Assembly (NCBI GenBank): GCA_030248295.1
Contig: JASANH010001056.1
Coordinates: 1 to 64,000, forward strand
Source of the DNA: Mesodorylaimus sp. YZB2_4
Lineage: Eukaryota; Nematoda; Enoplea; Dorylaimida; Dorylaimidae
DNA length: 64,000 nt
Direction of reading: 5' to 3'
Shown: positions 22,908-42,963 of the stretch, piece after piece
Layout: each line of letters begins with the position of its first letter
How positions within the stretch are numbered: position 1 is the first letter of the stretch
Notes under the pieces: model-generated
Databases searched by the model: none
What the model saw: only the letters and a program-made list of their open reading frames with translations
Told to the model about the DNA's origin: nothing
Translations under genes and position numbers: made by a program

Positions 22908-25191
22908 ACGTGTTACAAATGATCTCAAGGTCAAGGTCAGAATTTTGTCAAAACCCTGATTGACCAACCCTTGGAAAAGGTCAGAAAAGTTTTTGGGGGC
23001 TTGTCAAGGTCAGGGTCAGGTCACAATTTCTTGCACCTGGTCAGAGTATTCTGACAGCGAAAGAAAATGAATGTAGTGAAATGTTCATGAAAAAATTTTC
23101 AAGCTCCCGCCTTCCTGTGTGATTATCTGGGGGGCAGTTTCACAGTTCTAAATCCCAAGGCATGTCCTAAATTCTAGGACAGTCCTAAAGTCATTTCACA
23201 ATCAGCTTGGTGTCCCACCCAAGGACACGAAGCTGTCTTAAGTTTAGGACGACCTCGACCATGTCCCAAGTCTGGTGTCTTTATATCCTTGCAGCACTGC
23301 CTGTCGCGACGGAGCGCGATGGATTTCAAGGCTCACATTACAGCCCAGGAGAAGCATGGTCGATTTGTGACTTAACAATGTGATTCTTTCCTTTTTATGC
23401 TTAGTTCGCTTTCCTGTGGCTCAGTTTCTTCGTTCTGTCTCCGACCAGAGTGGTCGCCTGCTTATCTTTGTCCGTAAAAGACAGTGTAACGAAGCTGTGA
23501 TATATCCAGTCTCTCTCCTCTAGCCGACCTGAGCAGTCGGTCCTCTCGTCGCTCTCTTCAACTACGCTTCCACAACGCTCCTCTCGCTACACTGCCATAC
23601 TGTCATGGCTGTCAGGCGCAGGGCAATCGCCCTTCAAGTAGGGGAACTTCGAGCTGACCTTTCACGAGCAATTTTTAGGTCAATCTCTGGGCGTCTTGAG
23701 ATTACGGCACTTTCGACACACACTCTCGACTCGCAAATACGGTTCTTTTTTAGCTGAACTAAAATTCTGTCGTCCCTTTTTTAACCATTGAGGCAAAAGA
23801 GGGACGACAGAATGCCATCATCGTCATTTTACTTCTTACCACAGCAAATACATGCACTTGACAGGGGAGGGGGGACACATTTAAAATAAATTAAAATTCA
23901 TACGCGTGATAAAGTTACTAGCAAGCATAATCCCATGGTACGGAATCCCGTAAAACAGTCGCAGAAAACACAAAACTCTGTTTGTATGTAGGACTCAAAA
24001 GTATGACTTTGAAAAAACAAATGATGTGGTTCACGCAGTCTGCTGACATGACGGTCAGATTTTGTGCATAAAACGAGGATTCCCAAATAATAAAACCCAT
24101 CTTAAAGCTTATAAAATGACCCCCAATTTGGCACGTTTACAGAGCTCATATAAAGTGGACCAGCCCGCCTCCACCAAGGTGTCCTCATGACATAGTAACA
24201 TTATTCAAATACAATCGCACAGCGAACTTCGATTAATCATGGGTGCCCAGCTTACACGTACAGTATGTATTTCCTACGTTAAATTTTGTGGTCTGCAGAT
24301 ATGTCCTAAGAAGTCATCCTTTTTTATCGTGAAACAAGATTAGACCTGTCTTAGGACGCACCTAAATCTACGGATAAGGCACCTCTGGGACAGATATTGT
24401 GACACGTCCTGAATAGTCTCAGCGTTGTCCCAAGTTGCTGTCCTAAATAGTGCCCTAAATTTGTACCCGTCCTGAAATTAGGATCGCATTGTGAAACTGG
24501 TCCCTGCTGATTGCGAGTCTTGTGCTATTGCAATTATCTTACTCGCACAATAGCCATCCCAGCTGCATGGACTATTGTGTGCCAGTGTAGTGTGTGCTTG
24601 CGAATGCCATCCATTCGTGGCATAGCCAACCCTGTCTCTTCCCATTCGTTCATATCCAAACTTGGCGTCATTGGAGCGAGGTATTCTGGCTGTACCAGCC
24701 ACTTCAAGCCTGGTAAGGTGTCTTTTCTCGGATTACGAGGAAAAGAAATCGATCATGCGGAGGCAGTTTGAGCAGGAATTGACGAATGAGATTTATTTTC
24801 GATTTTCAATGGGTTTCAGCTTTTCTAGTTTTCCCAAAGCCGCAAAAACAGCTTTGCATATCCTTTTGAGCTTGATAAAAGTTCAGTTTCTTGGAATGCC
24901 CGTGAAATTTCACGTAATGCCAGAAAATTGTCAGCTGTAGTGAAATTTCTTGGTAAAATTGTAAATACAGAGAAGCTTTGTTGCTGGTTCCGATTATAAG
25001 CAAAATTTTTTGTTCGATCAATGTCAAAGTCAGAGCCAGAAAATTTACAATCCATAGCAGGTCCGTGGTCAGGTCAGAAAGTTTTTTTTGGTTCGGTCAA
25101 TGTCAGGGTCAGGTCAGAAAATTTTTTGAGGGGATCGGTCAAGGTCACGGTCAGGTCAGACAGTAAAAAAATCCAAGTCATTGAAACACTA
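22908..25191 (+). mobile_element. non-autonomous hAT-like element, copy 2
   Basis: The element starts ACGTGTTACAAATGATCT and ends AAGTCATTGAAACACTA. It is flanked on both sides by a perfect 8-bp duplication, GCATAAAT (22900-22907 and 25192-25199). It aligns colinearly with copy 1 over its whole length and holds about 290 bp more in the middle (roughly 23240-23620). Subterminal GGTCAAGGTCAGGGTCAGGTC repeats are present at both ends. The interior has many CTTAGGAC/GTCCTAAG words and no transposase frame. The unoccupied target is preserved in carboxypeptidase intron 2. Confidence 0.9.
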
Positions 25192-25199
25192 GCATAAAT

Positions 25200-26633
25200 T
25201 AAAACACGTCATTGGACGAGGTTATCGCCTCGCCTTGTGGTCACGAGTGCGAGACGGAAGGCATCGAGGAGGCAAGAAAACTTACTAACTCTGTACGTTG
25301 TACTGTATTCGGCCAGTCAAGGCAACCACATACTGTCCCTGCATAAGGCGGCAACCAGATGCACTTCCTTACCGACACATAGAATTTGTCTGCTCGCCGG
25401 CTATAGGCAAAACAGGCTTCAGCCCGCGACAATTTATTTGTAAAAATGAACTGTACACAGGTAATATGACTTTTACTGATCACGCTCATGACCCAGGGGG
25501 GGAACCACGGGGGGCCGACATAATCAGCGAAATTATGCCACTTGGCGGGGTGCCCATACTGTATGTATGCTCGGCATTCCCAAGGTTTAGGTTCCTGTCG
25601 TCAGGACAGAAAGAACACGATAGTTAGCAGGACACGAAAACAGTCCCTGCAGTGATAGCACGTAGATTGGTAAATGTCACATGGTTGTCGTATGAGAATA
25701 AGTCACGCGGACAACGTCCATTCTGTGCCCAATTAGCAAATTATATGTTAGCCAAGGCTCGTTTTTGCCTCGCTTTCGCATTTGGACTTGTTGATAGCCA
25801 TATCTTACAATCAGACTGGCCGCCCTGCCGCGATTGATGCAAAGGACCCGCGTAGGCTGGCAATCACAGGGTGGGCCGTGTTATTAAGTTCCTCCTTCGT
25901 TTCGATCATTTTGCGACTAACACTTCCGGCTTTATTTTTTGGGCGATTTTAAATGTTTGAAATAAGGATACGAATTACACTTTTCCTCATTGAGACCTTG
26001 TCTGGTATCGCTCATGGGTGGAAGATAACGGAGACGAATGTTAGCTGCAGCTTGGAATGTCAAAGATGCCTGCTCGAGAAAGTACGGTATTGAAAGCTGT
26101 CTCTAGTACTCGGGCCGTACACTTCCGTTTGGCTCGATCGATTTGAGAGAAAGCCCGTTGGCATTAGCGACGAGGCCGGCCGTATTCGCTTTCGCCCTTC
26201 CGCCCGCTCCCGTCTATGCCTTAGCTTTTCAATACGCATAGACTGGCTCGAAGGAGAGCTAGCTGAAATACGGTTCAAGCTTGCTCCGTTTGCTCGTGTT
26301 TCTGTCACGTATGTTCTTCGTTTGACATCTTAGACCAGGAGGCTCTTGTAGCTGCCTCGTCACGTGTTTGCTCGAACCAACTAGTTAGAGCCGTCCTATT
26401 CGACTGAGGTCAACTCTGCCTACATGCCGCATCGTCTTATCACAATAGGCAACTGTTTCTTTCGGCCTTGTAGGATTCGTTTGACATTTAAGGAGGCCGT
26501 TAGATTGACATTCTAATTTAACCTTTTCCACCCGGCCGATCTCATGGAATATTCTTTCCAGCGCCATAACACACCCTAATACTCCTCTTTGCAATAAAAG
26601 TAGGTACCGAAGGAAAGCCGTTTCTTCCACGCA
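25200..26633. other. intergenic, repeat fragments, upstream region of CMIP
   Basis: 25192-25300 is the inverted copy of the carboxypeptidase intron 2 repeat. 25310-25430 shares GGCTATAGGCAAAACAGGCT with 13700. Nothing else was recognised. The stretch before 26634 is pyrimidine-rich but has no clear TATA box. Confidence 0.45.
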
Positions 26634-35859
<9,226 letters not shown>

Positions 35860-37447
35860 ACTCAGATCATTATTAGTAGCCTTTAGCTACGCAATGCCAA
35901 AGTGGGTGTGTTTTTTTGTGTTCTTAATGTGATTTAAATTCTAAACTTTAACGGCCATTTTTCCTGCGGCGGTCTTGCGCAATGACGTATGCTTCAAAAG
36001 GTACAAGTTTCATCATCATGCCTGTTCCTTGAAAGAACGTTGCTTTTGTCTGCGTTGCTACTAGAACACGAAGTTTTACAGTATTTTTGTATAGTAGCAC
36101 CGAATTTTGATAAACGAAGGCCGGGCCAGGTATTGTCGACGATATATTGTGAATCTATTCATAAATTTTTATGTCTATCGTGTTATTGTGTAATCAGGAC
36201 ATGAACTGATGTCAATACTCTGGTTATTCGGTTATTCCTTCATCTGCGTGTTTTCTTGTGAAAACTGTCTGTCACTGTTCCTAGCAGAGGGGTGGAACTG
36301 AGGTGATCTTATCAAGTGCATGACACGCAGAGAAGTGGGATAAAGTCTGTTTATCGGTACCATGTTTGCTCGAAAGGTTGCCCTCTAAAAAACTGTCAAG
36401 AGCGAATGAGTGCACGGGCAAATATTTCGCGGCTTCTCAAGTTCGCTTTTTGCGGCGTAAAGATTTCAAAGTTCAAGATGAAATATCCTCGTCGACAAAT
36501 TTCCTTCTTTTTCTCAGGAAAGATTAATTCATGGCATGGAATTTAGCGGTTCCATTATATCCGTCTGGTCCGCGCGGTGGTCCTCCACAAAAGAACAGCT
36601 GAACCAAAGACCCCGCAAAAATCCCGGATCCCGGTTCTCGCTGAGGACGGCAGTTTAGTAAGCCCAGCACTTTCGCGCCGCACGGCCAACAAAAATATTC
36701 CCCCTGCTGGTGGTATCCGTGCGAAAATCCAGTTCTTTCAGCATAAAAATTTAACTAGGTCGAATCCAAAAATCACACCCTCAAGAATAATCGCTGATAT
36801 GAGAGCTTTCAGAAAAACCAAACTTTTCATCTGTAGCTTCAGTGGTTATTGCCGTGGACTTGTCTTAGGTACTTCGTCGTCGTCGTCGTCGTCATCATCT
36901 CTGAAACAGCAAAACGTGCATTTTGAATCTCGAGGACGGCTGGGCCATTTTCAACAAAATTTTGCACGATCATTGGTCATGGCAAACATAGGTAACCCCC
37001 CAAAATTTTGTGCATTTTTGTTGATTTGTTGTCGAGTTATGTGCGGGCACTTAGGTGTGGCTGGGCCAAACAGGCGGCTACCGCGCCTGTTGATCGCTTT
37101 GCAAGGCTGAAATCGATCACATGAGACACCTCTGTTATAAATTGAAGGGTCTGTGTCCAATCATTTCCGAAAATCCAAAGTAACTACCCGCAGTCACCGA
37201 TGTTGTCACAACCAAAAAAGGAACATCATTTTATTTTATTTTACTTTTAATCTTATCTATTTCTGCACGAGTACTTTGTCTATCATTCAATCAGCTTCTA
37301 ATTACTCTTAAGTCCAAGTATTTTGCCAAAGTGCGTAAGAAAACCAAACACGAATAAAATTAAGACACAAAATGCATGAATCGATTTGTGTATAAAATAA
37401 CTGTTACGAAACACTTCAATTTTGTATTTGGTTCAGCCAAGTGGTGA
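35860..37447. other. intergenic region between CMIP and SKP1
   Basis: A plus-strand open stretch at about 36550-37110 begins after a TTTAG and holds a TCG microsatellite (36873-36893) coding poly-Ser. Its first 60 codons look protein-like (PQKSRIPVLAEDG), but I cannot link it to exons or a family. Otherwise the region is AT-rich with no recognisable feature. Confidence 0.35.
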
Positions 37448-37915
37448 CTAATTATCGCACCATCCGTTCTCCTGTCGAAATCGTTCTTGTTCTTGCGGCG
37501 TTAAATCATTTTTAATATTGAACATGCGGCGAATTTGTTCGGTGGTTTTGCCTTCTATCATGTTGGCCACTGTGTTGCTCGTCACGTCCAACAATGCTTC
37601 GATGCCCAGGTAGTCAGCTGCCGAAATCAGTTCGAAGAGAATGCCTTGATCCACTGTTAAGAATTGGGCGTCCCACGCACTGATATTATCCTTTCCCGAC
37701 GATGGTGGGACGTCCTTGTGATACGTACACCATTCGATCACCTTTTTCAAAACACTGGCTTTCACGTTAGGTAATGGAATCGCTTCTGTTTCGCTTTCGC
37801 CCAGAGTTTCTAGCATTATCTTGATTGTGCCCGATAACTTGATAGCATCTGCTTCCACCTTGAAAATTTCGCCATCGGAACTTTGTAAATTGACTTTCTT
37901 ACCTTGGCTGCTCAT
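37448..37915 (-). CDS. SKP1: SKP1-like SCF ubiquitin ligase subunit, intronless
   Basis: An uninterrupted 155-codon frame is close to animal SKP1 (about 163 aa). The N-terminal BTB/POZ fold carries [13 protein letters not shown] and [16 protein letters not shown]. The linker is shorter and less acidic than in vertebrates ([13 protein letters not shown]). The C-terminal F-box-binding helices are intact ([51 protein letters not shown]), ending ENGWCDN. SKP1 bridges CUL1 and F-box proteins in the nucleus and cytoplasm. Nematodes often carry many SKP1-related (skr) genes, and the lack of introns would fit either a retrocopy or such an expansion; no disabling change is visible. Confidence 0.95.
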   Translation of the reverse strand: MSSQGKKVNLQSSDGEIFKVEADAIKLSGTIKIMLETLGESETEAIPLPNVKASVLKKVIEWCTYHKDVPPSSGKDNISAWDAQFLTVDQGILFELISAADYLGIEALLDVTSNTVANMIEGKTTEQIRRMFNIKNDLTPQEQERFRQENGWCDN

Positions 37916-38587
37916 TTTCTTTAGTAAATTTCGGTCAGGAATAGTTTAATTGTTACCGATATTATGGCGCCGTACGCTTGGTCAACTGCAAAATCCAGGG
38001 GATTGCATCTGTTGACTGCTGCTGAAGGCCCTGCTCCCTCGCGAACATTACACTGCGTCCCTGCTTGGAAGGCCTCCCTCACTACCGATGGGCATGGAGT
38101 GTGCAGGATACCCTGACGATGAGAACCTGTCCTGCCTGGCCCTTCAGCAGCGTACATCGCCCCAGTTGCTGAATTAGTCTGTTTACTTGTCCTGTTTCGT
38201 TGGAAAACGTTGCAAAAATCGATAAGAGAATTATCGATTAGTTTAGGTGCCATATGCGACACAATTGGCCGAATTCAAATAGCCTTTTCCCGCCATCTGC
38301 ACATTCTTGGCAGGTCGCTCTCGCCAGCGCGTCATCAGTTGTCCGCTAGTGCGCTCGCATTAGTTTCATCAGGGACGTCCTCTAGCACGGGAATGATTGT
38401 GCGGATTTTGCACTCGCCATCACGTGCTCGGTGCTGTGCCAGCTATATATGAAACGGGACACGGCGACCGAAAGTAAGTGCATATCTTTTGAGCTACTTC
38501 TTAAAGTGAATTGGATTAAACAAAAATCAGAAAAACACGGCTTCAAAACGAGTTCTTTTTAGAAAAATCAAGCCGTTACCTTATAGT
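37916..38587. promoter_or_regulatory. divergent intergenic region between SKP1 and the ABHD gene
   Basis: About 670 bp separate two divergent start codons and probably serve both promoters. TTTTCCCGCC at 38284-38293 matches the E2F-like word found elsewhere in non-coding DNA here. GAAAAATCAAGCCG precedes the ABHD start with no clear TTTCAG acceptor. Confidence 0.4.
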
Positions 38588-41500
38588 ATGGGCGTAGCGA
38601 CTGTTACTAATTCGAACACGAATCCTTCTCCGACTGATGTAATCACCAGTGGACAGGTTGCGGCCGATGTGCAAAAACGATCTGGATTGTTAGCACCCGT
38701 TTTTAAATTATATGATTACTTATCGAATGTTTCTTGGGTACCCACTTCAATGAAGGCTTTGGAAGAAGCTGAACGTCGTCTTTTTTTGAGTAAGTTTACT
38801 ATTTTTGTGGAGAAACCCGGCGACGGAATCTTCGGTACTTGGAAAATTTTTCTGCGCCCCGTAAAGTGCGTAAGTGCCGAATCTTCAATGATTTTTTCGA
38901 GCGAAATTTTCGTTTCTGTGCCAAAATAAGTCCAGTTGTGTTTTATGAATTCTTCCCTCTTTCGGTTGAACTAATGAGGTAGACCCTGAAAATTAGAATT
39001 TCCAATTTGGTCGCTGCTTGCAAATTTCGATTTGATTCTTTTTCGAGGTCTCCGAGCCGTAAAATCGGTGACAAGTGAAAAAATTATGGGGTTTGTTTTA
39101 TTTAGAAGTAAAATCTTATATTCGCAGTCGTTACGTGCCAGTGTGGAATGGTCGGTACCAAGTGTGGACAGTGGCCATCAATGCCCCTGCTTCGTCCATT
39201 TTGCAAACTTATCAGGCCTCGCAACAGCAGTTCACGAATATGAATTCGATCAGTGAGAAGATACCTTTGGTCATGGTGCACGGATTCGCTGGTGGCGTTG
39301 GTTTATGGGCACAAAATTTGGATGCTTTGGCCAAAGATCGCACCGTGTACGCTTTCGATCTTTTGGGTAAGCCTGGACAAGTTTTCCCAATTTTTAATCT
39401 ACAGTATGGTCAATGCTCAGAAGATGTTTGAAATAGATGGTGTTTTTCCTAGATCGGCTCTGGCGGGAGTCCATTTAAGAGGGTATAATGTCAGCACAGC
39501 ATCAGTCAAGTCCTTTTATTCCACTAGAAAACTTATATTTTGATCGACTTCAGGTTTCGGTCGATCAAGTCGACCAAAATTCAGTCGTGATCCGACTTTG
39601 GCTGAAACGGAATGGGTGCGTTCGATCGAAGAATGGCGTAGTGAAATGCGATTGGACAAGATGATCCTGTTGGGGCACTCGCTGGGTGGATATTTGGCAA
39701 GCGCCTACGCCCTCGAGCATCCCGAACATGTTCGGCATTTGATTTTGGTCGAGCCGTGGGGATCCATGCCCAAACCAGCACACAATGATCGTCAATACGC
39801 ACTACCAGTCTGGGTACGCACTTTGGCGCATATTGCTTCTATGTTCAATCCACTGTCCACTCTGAGGGCAGCCGGACCGTGGGGTAAGATTTTTGAGTTT
39901 CTGCAGTGTTCGGCGAAGTGCATAGTGCTGATATTCTTCCAGGTCCGTCCTTGGTTCGACGCGTTCGCGGCGATTTGGGACGAAAATTTGGCAATGGGAA
40001 TAGTGCAGATGAGGAGGCGATATTCGATTATATTTATCATTGTAACGCTCAGGAACCAAGTGGCGAGACAGCTTTCAAGGCCTTGTCTGCCTCGTTCGGC
40101 TGGGCAAAACGACCTATGATCGATCGGTTGCCGCAGTTGAGGAATGACGTGCCAATAACATTCGTGTAAGCAGTGTTGCTTTGCAGTAAGAGCTGCTGGG
40201 GTGCATTGCAAAGGGACTTGTGCAGGAATCTTTGGAGGTGTGGGCCTTGTCTTGATGCATGGCATGTATGGTATTGCAAACCATCAAATATCCGAATTCC
40301 ACTTAAAGACTTCAGGGAGCTCTGAAAGCAGGCATTTTTGCTCTGGGCCGAGAGTGGAGTCTACCTTGCATCCACAATGCGCGCCTGAACCAAACCTCCT
40401 GAGTGCCCAAATCTTGGATCTGTCCCGTAGACCCTACTGTATTATCAGAACATGACTCTTAGAAGACTCCCAAATGGCTGCTCCATATATGGGCATAGTG
40501 GATAGGGTACAGCCTTCTGAATGTGGTCGGCCACAACATCGCTGACTGGGTATTCAAGGTAGTTAGACCCCCTAAATTTTGTAACTACATTTTTTAGACC
40601 CCCTGTTTTATCCGGCAAGGGTGTGGTGGTGTTTCATCCCCCCCCCCCCCCCCGACAGAACGATTTTAGTTTTTCCGCATGGTTTTTGTAGAAAGTAGCG
40701 AGAAATACACTTTCGTTGCAAAAAAGTCAAATTCAAAAATTCGGGTGTGCAAATCACTCCTTCATTTTAGTGTCGGGTCAGGTCCGACCGATATATCGGT
40801 TGACCCATAATATCGGCCGATACCGATAATTTGTGCTGCCGATAATATAGATTTCCCTGTCAATAAGTGTTTTGGGCGAGCATATGGCCTGTTGATAGTA
40901 ATTATGACGAGGCGCAGGGAGCTGCGGATTCTGGATCAAAGAATTCAGTGCCCGAGAGCAGTCTGAAGCTGAATCACTATCATCATGGTCATGACCTTGT
41001 CTTATTGGGATGCCCGCAATGGCACCAAAGCAGTTCACACTAAAAGCAGTTGGCTGTCTGCTTGTGGCATAGGCTAAGATTAGGGAAGGAGGTAGGGCTG
41101 GCCCTGTCTTCTTACTTGCATGCTTCTCAACGAAGGCGACCTCTCTGCCTCGTGGCGTATTGTTAGTGTACTGTACACTCAGAAACAAGAGTCCTTCAGC
41201 CCCCCCCCCCCGGCACAATTCAAAAAAGGTTAGTCTGACTCAGAAAAGAGGCTTTGGCTACAAATAATCAGCGTAGTCCTAGCGCTCGACCTTGGGTGAG
41301 ATTTTTGGGGATGTGGTTAGTCTTTCCTTATTTGGAGTCAGGGGCAGGGACGGGGATGGCCTTCAGGGTCTTCCGGGGTTGGAGATAACGCCGGCGGTGA
41401 TGATAAGGCTTTCTGCCTCTCAAAGTCCGTCTATCTGCTCATTTCTTTTCTTGATACTGTATGTTCTAAAAACTCCTTGAAGGTCTCCCTGCATTGCAAT

Positions 41501-42619
41501 TTTTTTGTATGACCATCTCACAACACTGCGCAAAATGCTGATACTATGTTTCCTGGGTCTTTTCATTTATCTGGACGTGGAAAAGTGTTGCAGGGATGCA
41601 TTTTTTGGGGTGGGGATGGGGATCAGGGTCAGGGCCCCAGTCGATTATTAGGGCCCTCAAAAAGTTGTGAAAGGATCTGCGTAGCATAGCTCACTCATTA
41701 TCCCTACCTAGGGTCTAACAGAGTAAGTTTAAGGCGGTTCTGGGGCTTGTGCAAGGTTCCAGGGTGTGCGTGCGCATTGTTCACCTCCGCCTTTAAGATA
41801 ATAGCGAGCAAAACCTGATATAAATCCTCCTCCTCCTCCTCCACCTCCAATTTAAATCAAGGGAACTTTGCACGTTCATGAGCGACTGCCTCTTGTTCAA
41901 GCATCCAGACCCTGTCGTGCCTGATAGGCTTCAAATATTTGTGCCCACTTCCTGACAGTGTCACTCGGCTGGTCGTGGAGGTGTCATAAGGTCCTAAAGT
42001 GTGTCTGACATCTGCGATCAAGTTTGTAATTGGGATATTGCAATTTTACATAGTCTTCGGGCTCGAGATTTTGGGCTTCCAGAATGATTCTAATTGATCT
42101 TCGAGGGAAGCCTAGCTTGCGAAATTAAAAAATTGCATGTTTAAGGATGGAGACCTGACTAAAATTCAAAGTTCCCGCCCTAAAATTTGAATTTTTAAAA
42201 TGTTCAAAAATTATTGTTATTATCGGTTTTATCGACCGATAACTGCGTTATCGGTTATCGGTTATCGGCCGATACCGATAATTGCCTTATCGGTCGGCCC
42301 TGGGTGTCAGGACCTTGCCCACAATTGGACAGCTCAGTGGTTTGGGATAGAACGTCATTGACTCTGTGATATTTATTTCAGACCACCATAATAAACTTGT
42401 ATTTTTAGGTACGGGTCGCGTTCTTGGATGGATGCGGGTCCAGGCTATGAAATGCAACAAAATTTGCGTCCCGAGTCGTACGTCAGTGTTCACGTAGTAG
42501 GCGGAGCTGGGCATCACGTCTACGCCGATGAGTCGGAACAATTCAATGTTTTGGTGACGGGTGTTTGTCGATTAGTTGATAACGAAGCCGATGATGTCGA
42601 TGATCGAAACGATTTTTAG
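38588..42619 (+). CDS. alpha/beta-hydrolase, ABHD4/ABHD5 family
   Basis: Five exons (38588-38789, 39106-39366, 39554-39883, 39943-40165, 42409-42619) encode 408 aa. Family blocks appear in order: [28 protein letters not shown] (oxyanion loop), [71 protein letters not shown] and [10 protein letters not shown]. The likely triad is Ser197, Asp347 and His374; His374 and Asp379 also form the HX4D acyltransferase motif. ABHD5/CGI-58 has Asn at the nucleophile position, ABHD4 has Ser. This protein keeps Ser, so it should be catalytically competent, for example on N-acyl phospholipids; that is inferred. Intron 4 (2.2 kb) is swollen by a hAT-like element. The gene converges on the receptor at 42964. 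Confidence 0.93.
40778..42303. mobile_element. hAT-like non-autonomous element in the last ABHD intron
   Basis: Terminal inverted repeats are TCAGGTCCGACCGATA at the left and TATCGGTCGGCCCTGG at the right. They are flanked by GTGTCGGG (40770-40777) and GTGTCAGG (42304-42311), a 7/8 match to an 8-bp duplication. Subterminal stretches are dense in TATCGGCCGATA and CGATAA words. The 1.5-kb interior has a 12-C tract (41200-41211) and no transposase frame. TIRs starting CAGGG(T)CCG and 8-bp duplications are typical of hAT elements. It is unrelated in sequence to the copies at 917 and 22908. Confidence 0.8.
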
Positions 42620-42963
42620 GTACCTACTTGCTGTGGACTAATATTTTAGACCATGTTAATCATTTTTTAGTTTTAAGTTTTTGTTTCACAGTTAGAGCTT
42701 GAATGAGGGTTCTGTGTTCAATTGTAGACAATAGTGAGATGCCTGACAGGGAATTCATGACTACGCTTTTCGGAAATGCACCTGTTCCAGCTGTGACCAT
42801 GGGCATGCATGTACCGCAGTAAAAGGACTCGTTTTAGAGCTTCTACACGAAGTGCACGCAATGTAGTGAAATTCATAAAACTTGTGCGACATCGATCGAA
42901 ACCGTGTATGTTTTGGGATCCTATGCTATCAAATTGGCAGAACATGATCATGCCATAGAAAAG

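Noticed and set aside
36550-37110. Plus-strand open stretch after a TTTAG, with a poly-Ser run.
   Set aside because: No ATG at its start, no linking exons and no family; the poly-Ser comes from a TCG microsatellite.
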